NCBI GenBank assembly: GCA_023251555.1
Contig: JAHEYN010000005.1
Span: forward strand, 76,172-140,171
Reading direction: 5' to 3'
DNA length: 64,000 nucleotides
Origin: Bacteroidota bacterium
GTDB lineage: Bacteria; Bacteroidota; Bacteroidia; AKYH767-A; JAHEYN01
Part shown: piece after piece, positions 1 through 7,927 of the stretch
How the letters are laid out: the number at the start of each line of letters is the position of its first letter
Numbering within the stretch: the first letter of the stretch is position 1
Made by a program: the position numbers and the translations under genes
Notes under the pieces: generated by a model
Told to the model about the DNA's origin: nothing
Databases searched by the model: none
What the model saw: the letters and a program-made list of their open reading frames with translations, nothing else

Positions 1-272
1 CCTTGCCTGCGGGCAGAAGCATCCTCCCGGGAATCCGCAGGGGCAGCATTATCTGTCCCCCGGTAATAATCCGCTGAAGAATAATTGTTCCCGGGGGAAG
101 ACGGTGAAGGAGACACATTTGAAGACGAGGGGGATGCAGCTGTACTTATTTCCGGTGTTTTTGCAGAAGAATAAACATCGTCATAATAAGCCGAAGAGGT
201 GCTGTGCCGGGAGGAGGAGCAGGCAGCGCTGATCAGCACTGCAACTGCCATTGGAATCTGTATTGTCTTCAT
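1..272 (-). CDS. Putative lipoprotein, 5' part only
   Basis: Reading the minus strand from an ATG at 272 gives an open frame to the left edge (about 90 codons). It begins MKTIQIPMAVAVLISAACSS, a lipoprotein signal peptide with lipobox ISAAC, so the mature protein is probably lipid-anchored at Cys18. The visible mature part is low-complexity, rich in Ser, Pro, Ala, Tyr and Asp, as expected for an unstructured linker behind a lipid anchor. The functional domain lies outside the window, so no function can be given. It is transcribed divergently from proS; the 89 bp between them must hold both promoters. The start and the lipobox are clear; identity is unknown. Confidence 0.7.
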   Translation of the reverse strand, partial: MKTIQIPMAVAVLISAACSSSRHSTSSAYYDDVYSSAKTPEISTAASPSSSNVSPSPSSPGNNYSSADYYRGTDNAAPADSREDASARRQ

Positions 273-279
273 GTGCTTT

Positions 280-310
280 ATTGTTAAATGGTTATATATT
301 TTTAATTTTG
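280..310 (+). promoter_or_regulatory. Candidate promoter of proS
   Basis: ATTG at 280-283 and TAATTTTG at 303-310 are 19 nt apart, close to the Bacteroidota consensus TTTG-N19-TAnnTTTG. The proS start lies about 50 nt downstream. Assigned by pattern only. Confidence 0.5.
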
Positions 311-361
311 CCGGAGCCGTGTTCCTGCGGTTTATTTCAAACATCATACCAAATATAAAAA

Positions 362-1834
362 ATGGGGAAAAACCTTACATCAAGGGCCGAAAATTACTCC
401 AAATGGTACAATGACCTTATAGTTAAGGCTGATCTGGCAGAACATTCTGCCGTTAAGGGCTGTATGGTGATAAAGCCTTACGGTTATGCCATCTGGGAAA
501 AAATGCAGGCAACGCTTGACAAGATGTTCAAGGACTCAGGGCATGTCAATGCCTATTTCCCGCTTTTTATTCCCAAATCATTTTTCAGCAAAGAAGCGTC
601 ACATGTAAAAGGTTTTGCGAAAGAGTGCGCCGTTGTTACGCATTACCGCCTGAAAAATTCTGATGACGGGAAAGAGATTGTGGTAGACGAGAGTGCAAGG
701 CTGGAAGAAGAGCTTATTGTCCGCCCGACATCTGAAACAATCATCTGGAATACATACAGGAACTGGATACAGTCATACCGGGATCTGCCCATCCTTGTAA
801 ACCAGTGGGCTAATGTAGTAAGATGGGAAATGAGGACCCGCCTTTTTCTGCGCACCGCAGAATTTCTCTGGCAGGAAGGACACACGGCACATGCAGGACG
901 GGAAGAAGCTGTTTCAGAAACATTAAAGATGCTGAACATCTATGCAGAATTTGCGGAAAAACACATGGCCATGCCTGTAATCAAGGGCGTGAAAACGGAG
1001 AGCGAACGTTTTGCCGGGGCGCTTGAAACATATTGCATAGAGGCATTAATGCAGGACGGTAAAGCCTTACAGGCGGGTACATCTCATTTTCTCGGCCAGA
1101 ATTTCGCAAAGGCCTTCGATGTAAAATTTACCAACAAGGAAGGAGTTCAGGATTATGTATGGGCAACATCATGGGGTGTTTCCACCCGGCTGATGGGAGC
1201 GCTGGTCATGTCACATTCGGATGATGAGGGGCTGGTGCTGCCCCCGAAGCTGGCCCCCATACAGGTTGTCATTGTGCCTATATATAAAACCCCGGAAGAA
1301 CGCCAGGCCACACTTGAAGCTGCCTCAAAAATAAAGCAGGAGTTGCAAAGCAGGAGCATCTCCGTAAAAACAGATGAGCGAGACACCCACACCCCGGGAT
1401 GGAAATTTGCAGAGTATGAACTGAAGGGGGTTCCTGTGCGCATCGGCATAGGTCCGAGGGATATACAAAACCAGACCATAGAAGTGGCGCGCAGGGATAC
1501 AAAAGAAAAAAGCACATACCAGGTTGTGGATGCGGCTCTTAAAATTGAGCATCTCCTTGAGCAGATACAGGACAATATTTACAAAAAGGCGCTGTCTTTC
1601 AGGGAAACGAAAACATTCTCTGCCGACACTTACGAAGAATTCAAAGAGATGCTGAAGCATGGAGGCTTTGTACTTGCACACTGGGATGGGGACCCGGGGA
1701 CGGAAGGAAAAATAAAAGAAGAAACCAGTGCCACCATACGGTGTATTCCTTATGAAAACCGGAAGGAAGAAGGGAAATGCATATACACGGGGAAACCTTC
1801 TGCACAACGCGTATTATTTGCAATTGCCTACTGA
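362..1834 (+). CDS. proS: Prolyl-tRNA synthetase (archaeal/eukaryotic-type, class II)
   Basis: Charges tRNA-Pro with proline in the cytosol. The 490-residue length without an inserted editing domain fits the short ProRS type 3. Class II motifs are visible: the RPTSE segment at 121-125, motif 2 around [15 protein letters not shown] at 154-168, and motif 3 around [17 protein letters not shown] at 271-287. The anticodon-binding domain starts near residue 300. The extra C-terminal domain, typical of this type, ends in the conserved Tyr (…IAY). ATG 362 gives the usual N-terminus, in which Lys/Ser-rich residues precede the YSKWYNDLI segment. The following conserved gene begins 1 nt after the stop, suggesting co-transcription. 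Confidence 0.97.
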   Translation: MGKNLTSRAENYSKWYNDLIVKADLAEHSAVKGCMVIKPYGYAIWEKMQATLDKMFKDSGHVNAYFPLFIPKSFFSKEASHVKGFAKECAVVTHYRLKNSDDGKEIVVDESARLEEELIVRPTSETIIWNTYRNWIQSYRDLPILVNQWANVVRWEMRTRLFLRTAEFLWQEGHTAHAGREEAVSETLKMLNIYAEFAEKHMAMPVIKGVKTESERFAGALETYCIEALMQDGKALQAGTSHFLGQNFAKAFDVKFTNKEGVQDYVWATSWGVSTRLMGALVMSHSDDEGLVLPPKLAPIQVVIVPIYKTPEERQATLEAASKIKQELQSRSISVKTDERDTHTPGWKFAEYELKGVPVRIGIGPRDIQNQTIEVARRDTKEKSTYQVVDAALKIEHLLEQIQDNIYKKALSFRETKTFSADTYEEFKEMLKHGGFVLAHWDGDPGTEGKIKEETSATIRCIPYENRKEEGKCIYTGKPSAQRVLFAIAY

Positions 1835-1835
1835 A

Positions 1836-2528
1836 ATGAAACCCAAGCCGGCACAACAGCTTATCCTTAAATCAATAAAGGAAAAGGTCATTGTTAAGAA
1901 GGAGGTTCAGAACAAAACCTTCACCGTTTTTAACGAACTGAAATCTATTCTGAAGGAAATCCAGGCGGAACTGCACGAGAAAGTCCAGAAGGTGGATCCT
2001 GATACAATAGTTGAATATAAAGAAAAAGGAAAGTTCGAGGCGGAATTTAAAATTGCAGATGACACGCTGATCTTTTGGATGCACACGGACATTTTCAATT
2101 TCGACCACGACCACGGGATATGGAAATCGTCATATATTGAAGAAGATCATTCCCGCACATTCTGCGGAATGATCTGCATTTATAATTTTCTGTCCGACTC
2201 CTTCAAATATAACAGGGTAACTGATCTCGGATACCTCATAGCAAGACTTTTTCTCAACAAAGACCTTCATTATTTCGTCGAGGGGAAACGCCAGCTTGGA
2301 TTTCTGTACAACGACTTTGACCATGCTGTACTGGACAGGGAAGCCTTGAAATCCGTGCTTGAATCTGCTATTCTCTACAGCCTGGATTTCGATCTCTTCT
2401 CCCCTCCTTATGATGAAATGAAAGAGGTGTCAGTATCAGGTATCATGGAAGCTGCTGCGAATGTTCGGATCACCACCGGGAAGAGGCTTGGTTTCCGCTT
2501 CCAGGCTGATGATGACAAAAGCGAATAA
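1836..2528 (+). CDS. Conserved hypothetical protein downstream of proS
   Basis: A 230-residue soluble protein that I cannot assign to a named family. The frame is open further upstream, but that stretch overlaps proS, so ATG 1836 (MKPKPAQQLILKSIKEKV), one base after the proS stop, is the sensible start. The N-terminal ~70 residues are Lys/Glu-rich and probably helical. The middle carries an aromatic/His-Asp-rich stretch (WMHTDIFNFDHDHGIW) followed by a mixed alpha/beta part. No signal peptide or membrane segment is seen. Immediate adjacency to proS suggests co-transcription but does not reveal a role. Confidence 0.75.
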   Translation: MKPKPAQQLILKSIKEKVIVKKEVQNKTFTVFNELKSILKEIQAELHEKVQKVDPDTIVEYKEKGKFEAEFKIADDTLIFWMHTDIFNFDHDHGIWKSSYIEEDHSRTFCGMICIYNFLSDSFKYNRVTDLGYLIARLFLNKDLHYFVEGKRQLGFLYNDFDHAVLDREALKSVLESAILYSLDFDLFSPPYDEMKEVSVSGIMEAAANVRITTGKRLGFRFQADDDKSE

Positions 2529-2534
2529 GGTTTT

Positions 2535-2564
2535 TTTGCTGAAAAAATAAATACTGTATCTTTG
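2535..2564 (+). promoter_or_regulatory. Promoter of tRNA-Glu
   Basis: TTTG at 2535-2538 and TATCTTTG at 2557-2564, separated by 18 nt, closely match the Bacteroidota -33/-7 promoter. The tRNA begins 44 nt after the -7 box. Confidence 0.65.
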
Positions 2565-2608
2565 CACACCTTTTTAAATCATCTGTCAATACGTTCTTAA
2601 AAAATGCC

Positions 2609-2680
2609 GGCCCGTTCGTCTAGGGGTTAGGACATCAGGTTTTCATCCTGGAAACAGGGGTTCGATTCCCCTACGGGCTA
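2609..2680 (+). tRNA. tRNA-Glu (anticodon UUC)
   Basis: A 72-nt cloverleaf can be drawn. The acceptor GGCCCGT pairs with ACGGGCT (one G-U at the end) and the discriminator base is A. The anticodon stem TCAGG/CCTGG encloses the loop TTTTCAT with anticodon TTC. The T-arm is AGGGG-TTCGATT-CCCCT. CCA is not encoded. It is followed directly by a terminator hairpin. Confidence 0.95.
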
Positions 2681-2681
2681 C

Positions 2682-2741
2682 AAAAATTCAGTAACAGAAA
2701 GAGACCGGGAAAGAGTAAAAGGTCTTCTTTCTGAATTTTTT
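2682..2741 (+). terminator. Rho-independent terminator after tRNA-Glu
   Basis: Outer arms AAAAATTCAG (2682-2691) and CTGAATTTTT (2731-2740) enclose a second pairing, AGAAAGAGACC with GGTCTTCTTTCT. The hairpin ends in a run of T, giving a long stem with small bulges immediately after the tRNA. Confidence 0.65.
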
Positions 2742-2800
2742 ACTCTTTCTCTTTCAGTTACTCTTTCTCCATCTTTTGTATGCTTTAAAACAGAAATACA

Positions 2801-3148
2801 ATGTTTCCATACGAAAATCTAGAAGTTTATAAAAAGGCCTTTGAGCTCAATCGAAGGATTTACCGCATCATTAAAGAGAAAAATAACCTTCCTTCTTACC
2901 TTAAATCACAATTAGGCCGGGCTTGTTTAAGTGTAGTTTTGAACATCGCCAAAGGAAGTGGAAAATATACAGACCGTGACCGGAAAAATTTCCTGGCCAT
3001 AGCAAGAGGTTCAACCTTTGAGTCTGCATCTATTCTCCAATTTCTTATTGCTGAAAAGGAGCTAAGCGAAAATGAACAAATGGGTCTTATTTCGGGATTT
3101 GATGAAGTTTCCAGAATGCTTTTTAAAATGATCAAAAACCTTCAGTAA
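2801..3148 (+). CDS. Four-helix-bundle protein (IVP-like, TIGR02436-type)
   Basis: A 115-residue all-helical protein. The start MFPYENLEVYKKAFEL, the central QLGRACLSVVLNIAKGSGK and the later ARGSTFESASILQFL are the hallmark segments of the family named after proteins encoded in 23S rRNA intervening sequences. Here it stands alone and not inside an rRNA gene. The biochemical role of the family is unclear; structural work shows four-helix bundles that form pentamers. It opens the AT-rich accessory stretch behind tRNA-Glu. The start is supported by the conserved FPYENLxVY N-terminus. Confidence 0.9.
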   Translation: MFPYENLEVYKKAFELNRRIYRIIKEKNNLPSYLKSQLGRACLSVVLNIAKGSGKYTDRDRKNFLAIARGSTFESASILQFLIAEKELSENEQMGLISGFDEVSRMLFKMIKNLQ

Positions 3149-3268
3149 GTCTTTGGGGAGCGAGCACACAAACGATGAATTTTACTTCACTCCCGCTATG
3201 ACACTTGTACTGTTGTAGTTTAACAACCTGTCTCTGGGACTTTGGGCAGAAAAACCAAATCCAAAACA

Positions 3269-3326
3269 ATGAAAAAATATTGTTATTTTTTTGATTCTAT
3301 CAACAACCATTTGCGCAGTGGACTAA
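3269..3326 (+). pseudogene. Possible stub of a secreted-protein gene (signal peptide only)
   Basis: An ATG at 3269 encodes MKKYCYFF. After a one-base frame change in the following T-run the sequence reads ILSTTICAVD and then TAA, together looking like a Bacteroidota signal peptide. Nothing recognisable follows, because the convergent DUF4143 gene ends at 3328. It may be the 5' relic of a lost exported protein. The stretch is short, so chance similarity is possible. Confidence 0.25.
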
Positions 3327-3327
3327 A

Positions 3328-4515
3328 TCAGAATAAATCATTCGGATTAATTTGAAGAAATTCCTGCCAAGACAGTCCTGAATTTCCTATCAGCAATACT
3401 TTATCCGGGTTAAATTCCTTTTTGAACGCATCCATACCTCCGGCTTTTTGGATAGTTCCGCTTTTAACTTCAAGTCCAATAACTTTCCCACGCTTTTCGA
3501 TTACAAAATCGATTTCACGGTTGTTGTGCCTCCAATAATATAAATGGAAATTTTCCGTGAGCGAGTAATTTAATAAGTGGGCGCCAATAGCTGATTCGAC
3601 CATACGCCCCCATTGGTCTCCCTGTTTTAAAATTTTACGGAATGTTTCATTACGTTGGGCACTTATTAATGCAGTATTATGGACCTGGAATTTGGGACTT
3701 GAACCACGTTGCCGGATTTTATCAGCAGAAAATTTTTCAACCCCGGCCAACAAACCTGCCGTATCTAAAAGATTAAGATAGTGGGAGAGAGTCGTAGTGT
3801 TTCCGGCATCTAATAATTGCCCCAGTATTTTATTATAGGATAAAATCTGTCCTGAATAAAGGCATCCTAACTCAAACAGTCTACGCATTAAAGCAGGTTT
3901 ATCTACCCTTGTAAGCATTAGAATATCTTTTGAAATACTTGTTTCTATAAGAGAATCATATACATATTTTTTCCAACGTTCTTCATCCGATATAAGTTCT
4001 GCAGAACCGGGATAGCCTCCATACCATACGAATTGATTTATGTCCCAGGCAAACGCCTTTTGCATTTCTTTAAATGACCAATGTCCCAAATAGGTTGTTT
4101 CAAAACGACCCGCCAGTGATTCTGTGAGGCCTTCCTGTAACAATAGGCGGGATGAACCCATCAAAATTATTTTGATGGGATGTTTCTTCCTGCTGTCTTC
4201 ATCCCAAAGCAATTTTATGGTTTCGCTCCAATTATTTATTTTTTGGATTTCATCAATTACAAAGAGGTATTCTTTTGCTCCGCTTTGCTTCCATTTCAAG
4301 CGAGCTGTTTCCCATTGTTGTTGAATCCAAACCGTATCTGAATTAGCAACTGTATCTGCTGAAACAAAGTAATGAGGAATCTTTGCTTTTTTTAGCAATT
4401 GTGTAACAAGGGTTGTTTTTCCCACTTGACGAGGCCCCATTACCACCTGAATAAACTTTCTCGGCTCGTTTATCCTTTCTTCAAGCAGTTGAATTTTAGG
4501 TCTTTGATATGCCAT
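3328..4515 (-). CDS. AAA_14/DUF4143 family ATPase
   Basis: A 395-residue cytosolic P-loop ATPase. Walker A is GPRQVGKTTLV (about residues 27-37) and Walker B is YLFVIDEIQKI (about 103-113). The C-terminal third is DUF4143 and carries REIDFVIEKRGKVIGLEVKSG, a D…ExK arrangement like PD-(D/E)XK nucleases. The family is widespread and mobile, often in accessory regions; its biological role is not established (defence and toxin-like roles have been suggested). The gene stands alone between the four-helix-bundle gene and gene relics. Repeated TTACTCA half-sites lie just upstream and may serve autoregulation. Confidence 0.9.
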   Translation of the reverse strand: MAYQRPKIQLLEERINEPRKFIQVVMGPRQVGKTTLVTQLLKKAKIPHYFVSADTVANSDTVWIQQQWETARLKWKQSGAKEYLFVIDEIQKINNWSETIKLLWDEDSRKKHPIKIILMGSSRLLLQEGLTESLAGRFETTYLGHWSFKEMQKAFAWDINQFVWYGGYPGSAELISDEERWKKYVYDSLIETSISKDILMLTRVDKPALMRRLFELGCLYSGQILSYNKILGQLLDAGNTTTLSHYLNLLDTAGLLAGVEKFSADKIRQRGSSPKFQVHNTALISAQRNETFRKILKQGDQWGRMVESAIGAHLLNYSLTENFHLYYWRHNNREIDFVIEKRGKVIGLEVKSGTIQKAGGMDAFKKEFNPDKVLLIGNSGLSWQEFLQINPNDLF

Positions 4516-4524
4516 TTATTTTAA

Positions 4525-4554
4525 TTTACTCAATGCGATGAGTAAAATTACTCA
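4525..4554 (-). promoter_or_regulatory. TTACTCA half-sites, candidate operator of the DUF4143 gene
   Basis: TGAGTAA (4539-4545) and TTACTCA (4548-4554) form a perfect 7-bp inverted repeat with a 2-nt spacer. A third half-site, TTTACTCA, lies at 4525-4532. All are within 40 bp upstream of the ATG at 4515, a promoter-proximal position suited to a dimeric repressor. Confidence 0.4.
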
Positions 4555-4583
4555 AAGTTTTGAATTAAAACAATCTTGATGTT

Positions 4584-4615
4584 AAAAGAGACTTTTGCAG
4601 AAATTGTAAGAGAGC
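4584..4615 (+). pseudogene. Degraded fragment of the helical-protein 3' end
   Basis: About 32 bp match, with a few substitutions and an indel, the segment that encodes RPFAEIVRE near the end of the helical gene at 7928-9484 (positions around 9424-9456). The frame is broken. This is a second, older-looking relic upstream of the intact tail copy at 4840. Confidence 0.4.
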
Positions 4616-4694
4616 AATCTCTGCATAGTTAACCCTAAAATATACTCTCTGGAGCTGGACATTCGGTCAGTACGGGCTCTACGAAATAAGTGAT

Positions 4695-4736
4695 ACAATG
4701 AGATGTAAACCAAGTGTTTACGGCTCATTGTCTTTT
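4695..4736 (+). terminator. Terminator-like hairpin in a gene-free stretch
   Basis: ACAATGAG (4695-4702) pairs with CTCATTGT (4724-4731), and inside it GTAAAC (4705-4710) pairs with GTTTAC (4716-4721) around a 5-nt loop. CTTTTT follows. It has the form of a rho-independent terminator on the plus strand, although no intact plus-strand gene ends here. The rest of 4516-4839 holds only the operator and the relic described separately. Confidence 0.4.
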
Positions 4737-4839
4737 TAAGAATAACATTAAAGTAACAACGAGTGTAAAAAAGTATATATTGGCATCGAAAAAGAATGAA
4801 TAATATCACATAAAAACTGAGAAAAAAGCACTTGACTAC

Positions 4840-4938
4840 TTTGATTTTATTTCATGGTTAGAAAGTAAGATTGAGAAAAGACCTTTTGCAGAAATTGTAA
4901 GGGAGAAAGCCGCTCTGAAAGACAAAGCCGGACAGTAG
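4840..4938 (+). pseudogene. Orphan 3' tail of the helical-protein gene (duplicated)
   Basis: 99 bp identical to the last 99 bp of the helical gene at 7928-9484, including its stop codon (32 codons plus TAG, protein tail FDFISWLESKIEKRPFAEIV…). No upstream part of the gene is present. It abuts the end of the convergent T9SS gene exactly as in the complete copy, so it came along in the ~590 bp duplication. Confidence 0.85.
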
Positions 4939-5427
4939 TTATTCTTTCACAAACTTAATTTGCGCTTGCTCCCCATCGTTTGCTATTTTGAGGAAATACA
5001 TTCCTTTTGAAAGAGCATTGACATCAAGATTGAGTAATGATTTAGGATCAAGAAATTGGTAATTGTAAACTTCACGACCTAAAACATCGTATATCCTAAC
5101 ATTTATTTCAGTTTTGAAGTTCAGGAAACCGCTTATTGTTATTTGCAAACTCTCCTTGGCAGGATTAGGAGAAATTGTTACGCTGTTAAATTGTTTCATT
5201 GTTATATGGACAACATTTGAATAAGTAAACTTCCCGTCATAGTCAGTTTGTTTTAAACGATAGTAATTAATTCCTGCAGATGGTTCACGATCAAGGAAGC
5301 TATAGTTTCGCGTAGCTGACGCATTGCCCGCTCCTTTCGCTTTTCCTATTTCTTCCCATTCTCCGGTCCCCTGCCCCTTGTCTCTCTCTATAATAAAGTA
5401 ATCACTATTCATTTCGCTTGCTGTTGT
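4840..5427. repeat. Segmental duplication, copy 1 (sorting domain plus helical-gene tail)
   Basis: Compared by eye with 9386-9973 (constant offset 4546), the two are identical apart from about three substitutions over ~588 bp. Beyond 5427 the sequences diverge quickly. It covers the T9SS C-terminal domain of the minus-strand gene and the last 99 bp of the convergent helical gene. Confidence 0.9.
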
Positions 5428-7752
5428 CCATTCTAAAAGATTTTTATCTCCCTCATTTCTACCTGTAAAAGAAATTAATTCTATTGGAAGAGGTGTTGAA
5501 GAAGCAAACTTCATTATGAAGGAGTCATCAGCTCCATTGTATCCTCCATCATAATAAGTGCCTGCATCCAATAGTCCATTGCTTCCGGCTCCCCACCATT
5601 CACCAATCAAATAAACTTCATTAGAAGCATTGACTGCAGCACATTCACCAAAATCATCCTGCGAAGTACCACTGTATGTACTCCATTGCATTATTCCTGA
5701 GCTATTAAATTGAGTAATGAACACATCGCCCAACCCGGCATTAGCGGATTGGAAATATGATCCCGTTAAAGACTGTGTGGGAAAATTTGTGGAGGTAGTT
5801 GCGCCTGTCACATAAATATCCTTTGTGATGGGATCGGTCATTACAAAAGGAATCTTTGCTGATCCCGATGCGGCATTGGTTTCAATTCCGCTTCCGCCCA
5901 GATATGTTGCCCACTTGAGCGTTGATGTATTGTCAAATTGCAGTATAAATGCATCTCCGGATCCTCCAAGAGTCGCATCATTATAAGCGCCGGGCCAGGT
6001 TAATAGTGAAAAACTGGCTGCAGATGAACTAGTATATCCTGCCGCCCAAACCGTTCCGGCTGCATCTGTTGAAACAGACGCCAAAGAATCTGTACTGCTT
6101 CCTCCATAATAAGTTGACCATTGTTGCACGCCTGCACCGGTAAAACCGGCAATAAAGGCATCAATGGTCCCTCCAAGGGTTCCATCATAATAGGAAGCTC
6201 CTCCGATACTTTTTTTAGGGAAGTCGCTGGATGCAGTAGATCCTGCCATATAAATATTTCCCGAGAAGGTATCAAAAGCAATTGAATAGGGAATATCTAT
6301 ACCTACGCCTCCGTAATATGTCGACCAGAGAAGAGATCCTCCGGTATTAAATTCTAAAATAAAAGCATCTGTCCCACCGCCAATGGCAGATTGATTATAG
6401 GCACCTGCCAATGACTGTAAAGGAAAATCTGTCGAGGTGGTAGCTCCTGTTACAAAAACATTACCGGCAATATCAACAGCTATATCTTTTCCCATATCAT
6501 AACCACTTGCGCCAAAAAAAGTAGTCCATAATTGCCCTCCAGAATTATCAAATTTAGCAATGAATGCATCAGAAAAAGCCCCTTTGGCAGCTTGATAATA
6601 AGCTCCGCTCAGCGATAATTTGGGAAAAGATGTTGTAGAACTGGTCCAGCCCGTTATATACATATTGCTGGAAGCATCAAGAGCCAGTGCGGTAGCTTTT
6701 TCATCAATATTTCCTCCGAAAAGAGTTGACCACAAAAGAGTACCATCGCTGCGGAACCTCAACAATAATGCATCTCCGTATGGCGTATTACCACCGGCTG
6801 TTCCATCATAATATGCAGATCCCCATGTTTGCAAAGTGGGGTAAGACATAAAAGAATCATGAACACTATACCCTACAATAATAACATCACCGGTAACAGG
6901 GTCAATTTTTATATCCTGAAAACCATCTACATCACCTCCTCCAAAATAAGTACCCCATAATAGCTGAAGCGGGGGATCTATAATGAGGGTAGATTTAGTA
7001 TCGTAATCAGCAACTTCAAAATGAACTTCATTTTTTGCTACTGCATAATGGGTGCTTACAGGATTTTGGCCTGAATAGCTTATGACTTTCCCTTCTGTCA
7101 GATCACCATTATGAGAATGTATCCGTAACTGCTCATTCCCGTTTTGAGTTGTGATATCCGCCCATTTGTATGCCATTACAATTGACCTGGGATTTGCTCC
7201 GGGATGTACTACAAAATCATATTTCAAACCTTTGCCGGCAGCATTGTACCACACCCAGTCTATGAGAGGGTATACATTTTTAACTGTAATTTTTTTAAAG
7301 GAACGAACATTTAGTATTCCTTTCGGGGAAGAAGTAAGGTTGTAATTTTTGAGAAACGTTTCCGGTTCTTCTGTTATTATATTTTCTTTTTTTATTGAGG
7401 CTCCTTTGAGTAACATATCAACGCGGCTGAATTGTATTTTCATGTTTTCTTCTCCATCTTTAGTTTGCGCACGCTCTCTCTTTTCTTTTTTTATAAACTT
7501 GTAGGAAACCCCTTGTTCGGTAAGATATATATTGACACCGGGAGCGGAAGCCTGAAATAATACAAATGGAACCGGATTGCCATTCTGATCAGCAATCTGT
7601 CCTTTATTTTCAGTAAAGGAAATGCTTCCTTTCTTTCTCAGAAATTCATTTCCTTTTTTTCGGAGAAACGATTTTTCGGAAGGTTTGGCAGGTGCAGCCA
7701 GGATGGTAATAGCCACAATTTCAAAACACAGTAGGAGAAGCAGCTTTTTCAT
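4939..7752 (-). CDS. T9SS-exported SBBP-repeat beta-propeller protein
   Basis: A 937-residue secreted protein. The N-terminal signal peptide MKKLLLLLCFEIVAITILAAP is followed by the segment containing FTENKGQIADQNG (about residues 45-60), typical of Bacteroidota proteins with SBBP (YVTN-like) propeller repeats. Roughly eight repeats of the type WSTYYGGxxxD…AFDxxGNIYMAGST…FP…G…Y fill residues ~265-770. The C-terminus (VTISPNPAKESLQITI … YDVLGREV … LSKGMYFLKI … IKFVKE) is a type A sorting domain, so export through T9SS and surface attachment or release are expected. The last ~165 residues are nearly identical to those of the gene at 9485. Upstream, TATGTTTG (minus strand, 7788-7781) is a plausible -7 box. 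The ligand is unknown; adhesion is a guess. Confidence 0.9.
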   Translation of the reverse strand: MKKLLLLLCFEIVAITILAAPAKPSEKSFLRKKGNEFLRKKGSISFTENKGQIADQNGNPVPFVLFQASAPGVNIYLTEQGVSYKFIKKEKRERAQTKDGEENMKIQFSRVDMLLKGASIKKENIITEEPETFLKNYNLTSSPKGILNVRSFKKITVKNVYPLIDWVWYNAAGKGLKYDFVVHPGANPRSIVMAYKWADITTQNGNEQLRIHSHNGDLTEGKVISYSGQNPVSTHYAVAKNEVHFEVADYDTKSTLIIDPPLQLLWGTYFGGGDVDGFQDIKIDPVTGDVIIVGYSVHDSFMSYPTLQTWGSAYYDGTAGGNTPYGDALLLRFRSDGTLLWSTLFGGNIDEKATALALDASSNMYITGWTSSTTSFPKLSLSGAYYQAAKGAFSDAFIAKFDNSGGQLWTTFFGASGYDMGKDIAVDIAGNVFVTGATTSTDFPLQSLAGAYNQSAIGGGTDAFILEFNTGGSLLWSTYYGGVGIDIPYSIAFDTFSGNIYMAGSTASSDFPKKSIGGASYYDGTLGGTIDAFIAGFTGAGVQQWSTYYGGSSTDSLASVSTDAAGTVWAAGYTSSSAASFSLLTWPGAYNDATLGGSGDAFILQFDNTSTLKWATYLGGSGIETNAASGSAKIPFVMTDPITKDIYVTGATTSTNFPTQSLTGSYFQSANAGLGDVFITQFNSSGIMQWSTYSGTSQDDFGECAAVNASNEVYLIGEWWGAGSNGLLDAGTYYDGGYNGADDSFIMKFASSTPLPIELISFTGRNEGDKNLLEWTTASEMNSDYFIIERDKGQGTGEWEEIGKAKGAGNASATRNYSFLDREPSAGINYYRLKQTDYDGKFTYSNVVHITMKQFNSVTISPNPAKESLQITISGFLNFKTEINVRIYDVLGREVYNYQFLDPKSLLNLDVNALSKGMYFLKIANDGEQAQIKFVKE

Positions 7753-7927
7753 GATTAATTCAATTAAATTTTGTTCAGCACAAACATAATCCTACTGTAA
7801 GGTAAATTAAAATCAAAAAAGTTATATTATTAGAAATATATTATTGTTGTTAATAACAAATAAATCTTATTTATATCTATATTTTGCTATTTTTACAATA
7901 CATTTTAATTTTAATTATTAGAAATGT

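Noticed and set aside
2801..3148. Intervening sequence within a 23S rRNA gene
   Set aside because: The four-helix-bundle protein belongs to the family found in such insertions, but no rRNA sequence surrounds it.
4582..4809. 75-codon minus-strand reading frame
   Set aside because: It crosses a decayed gene relic and a hairpin and has no recognisable features.
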